64,000 nt of DNA from the NCBI GenBank assembly GCA_902651635.1, contig CACRSC010000075.1, positions 345,406 to 409,405 of the forward strand. The letters run 5' to 3'. Origin of the DNA: Mastigamoeba balamuthi (Eukaryota > Evosea > Mastigamoebida > Mastigamoebidae). Under the pieces are notes generated by a model, which did no database searches, was not told where the DNA came from, and worked only from the letters and a program-made list of their open reading frames with translations. Every line of letters begins with the position of its first letter. Within the stretch, counting starts at the first letter, position 1. The translations under genes were made by a program, and so were the position numbers. Shown piece after piece: positions 58,188 to 64,000 of this stretch.

Positions 58188-61100
58188 TCAGTTGTTGCCC
58201 GCAGAGCCGTGGCGTGCGCGCGTGCTGGACGCGCCTGAGGCAGCTCGGGCCTTGGCGGGCGCATCGGAAGGAGCGCCCGCGCCGGCAAAGTCCATCTGGG
58301 AGCTGTCCTGCGGAACCTGGAGGGCCACAGAGTCCATTCTGAGCGGCATGAACGACACCATCGACGCAGCGTCCGCGCTCAGCTCTGTCTGCTTGACCGG
58401 GTTGTTGCTCCCGCTGCTCAAGGGCTGCATGAACAGCCCGCCGCTGCCGCTGCCGGCTGACTGGATCAGGTCCTGCGGCACTTCGAAGGCTCCGAGAGAC
58501 TGCAATGCGGTTTGGGAACCTCGTGTAGACAACTGAGCAGACGCACAGCGAAGGTCGTCGGCCAGTTGCGCAGGATCTGGAAGATGGAGGGGCGCCTCTC
58601 GGGCTGCGTCTGCCAGCACCGCTCCAGCAGGTCTGCGACCTCCGGCGTTGTGTTGGGCGGAATCTCCGGAGGCCCCAGTTGCGTGTTGTTCATCTCCACG
58701 ACCCCGCCAAGGCCGGCGCTCAGCATACCAGACGTCGTAACAGCAGGCGAGGAGCCGTCGGAGGCCGTAGCAGTGGAACAGGCCGAGGCCGAGGCCAGGG
58801 TCATCTCCGGGGGCGCGATGAGCTCCCAGAGGACGATGCCGAAGGCGTAGACGTCGGTCGCTGGCGTCAGGAACGTGCCAGCGATCACCTCTGGCGGCTG
58901 CCACGCTGCCCTCTTCAGCGTCTTGCCGCTGCCCGACGAGAAGGCACCCTTCTTGCTGCTGAACCAGAAGTCCGACACCTTCACCGTCCCCTTCACGTCC
59001 AACTGCGTTTCATTGTTCAGGAAACACCATGATAATCAAAGTGAACCAGGAGGTTTCTTGTAGAGATGCTGCCATGGACAATGGGCGGCTTGCACGAGTG
59101 CAGGTACGCAATCCCCTTGAGAACATCCTGTTACAGGGATCAGCCGCGCAAGAATCAAGGACGATTTTGAGAGTCGCACGAAAGCCATAGCAACGAGAGA
59201 ATAAACCTCGGCATAGCGCTTCTCTCGGACGAGGTAGTCAGAGAGGGTGCCGCCCTCCATGTACTCGGTGACGACGAGCAGCTCGGTCTTGGTCTCGCAG
59301 TAGCCCATGAGCATGAGGAGGTTGGGGTGGTGGTGCTTGTGCAGCAGCAGCACCTCCTCCTTGATCAGCCGCTGGTCCTCCTTGGGCGTCGCCTTCTTGT
59401 CGATCACCCGCACCGCCACTGTCGTCCCGTGCCAGTCTGCCATGTACATCGACCCGAACCTTCCATGCCCGAGGCACTTGCCCAGCTCGATCTCGCCCTT
59501 GTGGATGTTGAAGAACTCCACTGTCCTCCGCTGCTCAGTGTCAATAAAAAGGGAAACCATCGGGATGCCCGACTCACAGTCCTCCATACTATCAAGACTG
59601 ACAAGGCAAGAGCGCACACCAGAGCCCCTCCTCCCAGACCGGCAGCTAAACCCGTTATCATATGCTTATTGTCGGTCGTCGAGACTGCCTTGTCGGCGGG
59701 CTTGTAGTCACGTCCGTAGTTGCCGACGACATAAGTCCGAGAAATCTTCTGTCCAATGATGCCCTTGACGACGTAGATGGTGCTGAGGCCCTGGTTGTTG
59801 CAGTCCCGCGAGTCGCTGCTGCATGAGTCCTGGAAGGGCCCGATTTGAACGCCCCCGATGGTGAAGACGCTCCTCGAGTACACGGCGTCAATTATGCTGT
59901 CCGCGGTCAGCGTCTTATTGGGGTTGCTCGCCTTGGCGACGTCGATGACAGCTGCGAGGAACTTGCCGACGAAGAAGCTCCTAAAGGACACGTCGTCTTG
60001 GTCCGACGACGAGACCCACGTCGAATACTCTGTGCGGATCGACGACGTCGACGCGAAGGAGAGCAGCGGAGGAGACACGCTGAGGCGGTACGTTACGTTC
60101 TTGGCAGTCGTGTTGAGGATGACGCCGCTGCCCGCCGTTGGGACGACCTGGGAGTTGAGTAGGCGATACGCCGTGACCCCGGAGATGTCGTGGACGTTGA
60201 ACCCTCCACCCAGGATGAAGAACCCGTTGTACTCCTTGTGCGCAATGATGTACGTCGCCGCGTCCACAACGCCCTCGACAATCGTGTGCGTGAAGTTGTG
60301 CGTCTGGACAGGCACAGGGCAATCAGGAGGTCGTGGCGAGAATGGCAAGCGACTCACAATGTTCTTTGAGGCGTAGTCGATTATGCCCGTGACGCACTGC
60401 TTGGTGTACTCACTGTTGTCGTTCTGCAGCACAGCCAGGTTTGTGACCTCCTCTTTGGACGCGAAGAACATAAACGCAGCGACGGACTCGTCGTACGCCG
60501 AGGGGAACAGGTTGACGACCCTCCTGCGTGTTTGCAGCTGTCAACATGCGGGCGCAATGCAACGTGCAATCAACAGACAGAACCTGACGAAGGGGTAGTG
60601 GAGGCCCCACAGCCCCGGAATCGGGGCAATGAAGGCCACTCCGCTGATGCTGCTGGCATCGGACACTGAGGAGATGGTCGGAATGGCGACGGCCACCACT
60701 TTGCTGCTTTCCAGGTCCTTCGCTACGGCGCTGATGTTGCCCTTGGTCGAGCGCAGCAGCACAGTGTTGCCGCCCCCAGAGTTGTGGACGTTCACAGCGG
60801 CCAGCACCCCGGACCGGGCAGTGTCGTCGTTAGTGTTCGCCGGGTCGTTGGTAGATCCGACGAGCGTTACGGTCCCGTCGGAGCTCCACTCGGGGGCGCT
60901 GCACCCCGCGAACTTGAGCGTGGAGCCCGACAGCTGCTCCTGTGTTTTGTTTGTCGCAGAGTACTGTGTCATGTACACCTCGTGCAGCCCCTGGTTGCAT
61001 GCGTCCGTTCCCGCTTGCGGACTGCCACTGAGTCCTCCGTCGCCGTAGGGACCCAGCGTGGTGCCCTGCACGTCAAAAGTCCTTATGTCCGCGAAAACTG

Positions 61101-62457
61101 TGTAGAGGAAATCGCCGCGCGTGGGGGTGGAGCTGTAGCGCTCGGCTGCCTGGTGGAGAGCATCGTGGATGAACCAGCCCACGAGGTAGCCCTCGAGCGC
61201 TGAGCGCGAGGTGTAGCTGGTGCCCGCCTCGGTGAACTTGCGGACGAGGGGGATGGCGTCGGAGACGTCCGAGGGCTCGGGGTCGGGCATGTTCTGGGTG
61301 AAGAAGAGGTCGATGCCGTTGGCGGCGAGCAGCGCCCTGGTGGCGGAGGTGAGGCGGACGTCGAGGTCCTCGGGGGACGACCAGGAGACGAGGTAGACGG
61401 CGATGTCCGTGTGGGAGCTCTGGGCGAGCTGGGAGACGAACTGGGCTGTGGTGTTGGGCGTGGTGCAGACGATGATGGCCTTGGGGCTCGCTGTGGCGGT
61501 GAAGAGCGTGCTCATCGCGCTGCTCAGCTCTGCGCTGCTCAACGTGCTGCACACATACATTGTTAAAGTTGGTGCACCAAGGGGGCGCGTACGAGGTGCC
61601 GAGGAAGGCAGCGGAGAGGAGGCCGCTGCTGCCCGTGAGGCCAGCGAGGGAGCTGTTGACGTAGTTGTAGGCCCAGTAGTCGTAGTCCATCTTGTGTGCC
61701 ACAAACGACACCTGCGTCAGCGTGCCCCAATCCTGCGACAGCACAGACATCACTGCGTTGAGCTCGTCGACTCCCGACGCCCTGACGTTGACGACAAACG
61801 GCAGCGTCACTTTGTCCTTGGACGCTGCGGCACCGAAGTTATCAGCGCAACAACGGAATGAGGCCTCGCACTGCTCCTCCGGAAGCTTGCCGTGAGGTTG
61901 TCAATGTCTCGGAGGCCCGTGCTGGCCGACAGGGAGCCCACCAAGGGGACTGCAGCGCTCTTGAGGTACTTGAGCAGCGTGGACTCCGTTGAGCTCGTTG
62001 CGGTGGTCGCAGCAATCATAAACGCGCAATCCTCCTCAACCAGCTTCTTCACGTTCGCCCCCATCTCTTCCTGCGACCGCAGAGAGCCCCGATGAGTCGT
62101 TCGTCAGAGGCTCGGACGGGGAGTTAGGCGGCCGGTGGAACAGAGGAAAGGAAAGGATGCGAGCGATGGAAGCTGTTGCCGCAAGAGAGGAGGTGTGCAG
62201 TGACCAGAGACCTCTGTTGTGTGGTTGTACTGCACGAGCTTCAGCGGCAGCCGCGTGAGCATCGCGGCCTCGCGGATGGCCGCACGGAGGCCCTCGGCGG
62301 CTCCCTTCTCGATCTCCGACCGCCCAGCCGACTGCCCGATGACAATGCCCGTCGCGTTGCTGCACGATGTCACAGCGCCCTGCGCACAGACACCGCACAG
62401 CACTGCGCAGAATACCAGCGCGCAGACCCCGCAGGGAACAACGCGCGGAAGGCGCAT
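58188..62457 (-). CDS. Receptor 5: double PBP1 ectodomain, TM, pseudokinase (complete)
   Basis: Exons (minus): 62457-62212, 62070-61872, 61824-61593, 61546-60584, 60523-60358, 60303-59578, 59530-59180, 59127-59047, 59002-58547, 58499-58188, giving 1243 residues in frame, the same length as receptor 4. Signal peptide VCALVFCAVLCGVCAQ, two PBP1 modules (GPYGDGG...CNQGLHEVY; GPFQDSC...CNNQGLSTIY), helix ITGLAAGLGGGALVCALALSVLIV, and a kinase-like domain with GHGRFG, VAVR, VHGS, SDFW. The tail is the clearest example of the motif: SLGAFEVPQDL and SMVSFMPLRMDSVALQVPQ. Lengths 199, 351 and 81 nt of three exons are identical to the other family members. The probable role is ligand sensing at the cell surface with signalling through a catalytically dead kinase fold. 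Confidence 0.88.
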
Positions 62458-62703
62458 CGGTGGCACCGTTGGTTGTGCGTGTGCTCTGTGCGCTATTTTT
62501 GGCCCGCGTCCCACAGCCCCCACCGCCTGTACCAGATCCTGCAAAGGGGTTCGCGTCTCTGTGTAAGATCGTTCAATGACATCGGCTCTGGTGTCACGTA
62601 TTCAGACTCTGAGAGCGGGCATATCGCGCAGCAGGCATCTTTCAGTTACAGGACACCGACACAATCCCTCGTAGTGCAAATGCCGGGATCACCATCCGGA
62701 GGC
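62458..62703. other. Intergenic, receptor 5 promoter region
   Basis: Short spacer between the 3' end of receptor 6 and the start of receptor 5 on the minus strand. No gene is visible. Confidence 0.45.
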
Positions 62704-64000
62704 TCAGACGTTGTTGGCAGAACCGTCCTCGTGCTTGCTGGATGACCCTGAGGCGGCCCTGGCCATGGCTGGCTCTGCTGTCACGTGGCTGAGACCCATG
62801 GGGGTGAGGTCCATCCGCGAGCTGTTCTGGGGCACCTGCAGGGACACGGAGTCCTCCTTGATCGGCATGAACGACACCATCGACGCCCCGTCGTCCCCGC
62901 TGAACTCCGTCGGCTTGTAGCGCGTGTTGCCTCCGCTATTGTTAGAATTCTGCGAGAACAGGCCGCCGTTGGTACTGCCGACAGACTGCATCAGGTCCTG
63001 CGGGATCTCGAAGGCTCCGAGCGACTAACGATACGGTCAGCGATGACAGCTGAATTGAAATGGAGCACACCGAGAATGTGGTGGGCCAACTCCGCAGGAT
63101 CTGGAAAATGGAGGGGCGCCTCTCAGGTTGGGTCTGCCAGCAGCGCTCCAGCAGGTCTGCAATTTCTGGTGACGCGTTGAACGGAATCTCTGGAGGCCCC
63201 AGCTGCGTGTTGAGTTCTTGTGCTCCGCCAAGCCCAGCACTCATCATGCCAGACGACATCACTGGAGTGCCGGGGACCGAGCACGCTGGCGAGCGGCTCT
63301 CCGGAGTACTTGCAGCAGAGGCAGAGGCAGAGACGGAGGACGACGTCAGGGTCATCTCGGGGGGCGCGATGAGCTCCCAGAGGACGATGCCGAACGCATA
63401 GACGTCGGTCGCTGGCGTCAGTATTGTTCCAGCAATCACCTCTGGCGGCTGCCACGCTGCCCGCTTCAGTGCCTTGCCGCTACCTGATGACGAGAGAGCG
63501 CCTCTTCTGTTGCTGAACCAGAAGTCCGACACCTTCACTGTCCCCTTGGCGTCCATCTGTTGGGATTTGAGTGAGACAAACGGTGCCCAGGAACGAATCG
63601 TCAAAGCGTACAAGAAGATTGCGAGTGCACACGCAGCCATGGACAATGGGTGGCTTGCATGAATGTAGGTACGCAATCCCTTTCAGAACATCCTGCTGAT
63701 AGTTAGGATACAGAATAATACTGAAATGCTAACGAAAGCCATTCCAACGAGCGAGTACACATCCAGGTAGCGCTTCTCTCTGACAAGGTAGTCAGAGAGG
63801 GTGCCGCCCTCCATGTACTCGGTGACGACGAGGAGCTCGGTCTTGGTCTCGCAGTAGCCCATGAGCATGAGGAGGTTGGGGTGGTGGTGCTTGTGCAGCA
63901 GCAGCACCTCCTCCTTGATCAGCCGCTGGTCCTCCTTGGGCGTCGCCTTCTTGTCGATCACCCGCACCGCCACTGTCGTCCCGTGCCAGTCCGCCATGAA
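62704..64000 (-). CDS. Receptor 6: pseudokinase domain and tail only (continues beyond window)
   Basis: Partial gene; the 5' part lies beyond 64000. Exons in view (minus): 64000-63734, 63692-63612, 63556-63071, 63024-62704. The kinase-like part begins inside the exon encoding MADWHGTTVAVRVIDKK. The canonical Lys is again Arg. The catalytic-loop position reads VHGC rather than the HGS of the other five, so the site has drifted further, while the Asn of the loop (TRN) is kept. SDFW replaces the metal-binding DFG. The tail reads SLGAFEIPQDL...SMVSFMPI..DSVSLQVPQ. By analogy the missing part should encode the helix and two PBP1 modules. Confidence 0.85.

Noticed and set aside
1-64000. CRISPR arrays, bacterial operons, ribosome-binding sites, rRNA genes
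   Set aside because: The DNA is eukaryotic with spliced genes. No regularly spaced repeats were seen, and no stretch resembled rRNA. tRNA genes were only looked for by eye, so absence is not proven.

Overview
The window is nuclear DNA from a GC-rich, intron-bearing unicellular eukaryote. Genes are split by short introns (mostly about 40-75 nt). Donors are biased to GTGCG/GTACG, and several introns start with GC. Multi-exon models spliced by hand come out in frame across whole families. Gene content (SLC35F6-like transporters, UBL5/Hub1, a TBC RabGAP, a class I cyclic-nucleotide phosphodiesterase, PBP1-kinase receptors) is protist-like. An amoebozoan, perhaps an archamoeba, is my best guess, but that is inference with low confidence.

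Layout. 1-1316: AT-rich DNA with no gene. 1317-18521, plus strand: two large receptors (1317-5203, 7681-12012) interleaved with three SLC35F6-like transporters (5662-7070, 13318-14815, 17045-18521); the last two are a tandem duplication. 18916-36250: three intact members and one wrecked member of an unrecognised type I membrane-protein family, with a soluble-type HMG-CoA reductase (24587-26189) between them. This stretch also holds AT-rich DNA with two foldback repeats, retroelement-like direct repeats, a 218-nt gap and a broken piggyBac-like transposase. 36712-46601: housekeeping/regulatory genes: ankyrin-TBC protein, a receptor-like phosphodiesterase (minus strand), a Golgi-type beta-propeller protein and Hub1 with an RS-rich extension. 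47134-64000: four more receptors, all minus strand (the last one runs off the window), with a PARG-like gene between two of them.

The main system is the six-member receptor family. Complete members have a signal peptide, two tandem periplasmic-binding-protein type 1 (PBP1) modules, one membrane helix, a kinase-like domain and a short conserved tail. Every kinase domain that can be read lacks the classical catalytic residues (VAVR for VAVK; HGS or HGC for HRD; DFW/DLW for DFG). They therefore look like pseudokinase receptors with the topology of natriuretic-peptide receptor guanylyl cyclases but no cyclase, ending in a tail motif I do not recognise. The phosphodiesterase suggests cyclic-nucleotide signalling in the same organism; a direct link to the receptors is only inference. 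Assembly problems are visible: a 435-bp duplication joined by a single N, two N gaps, and probable one-base errors in two G runs.
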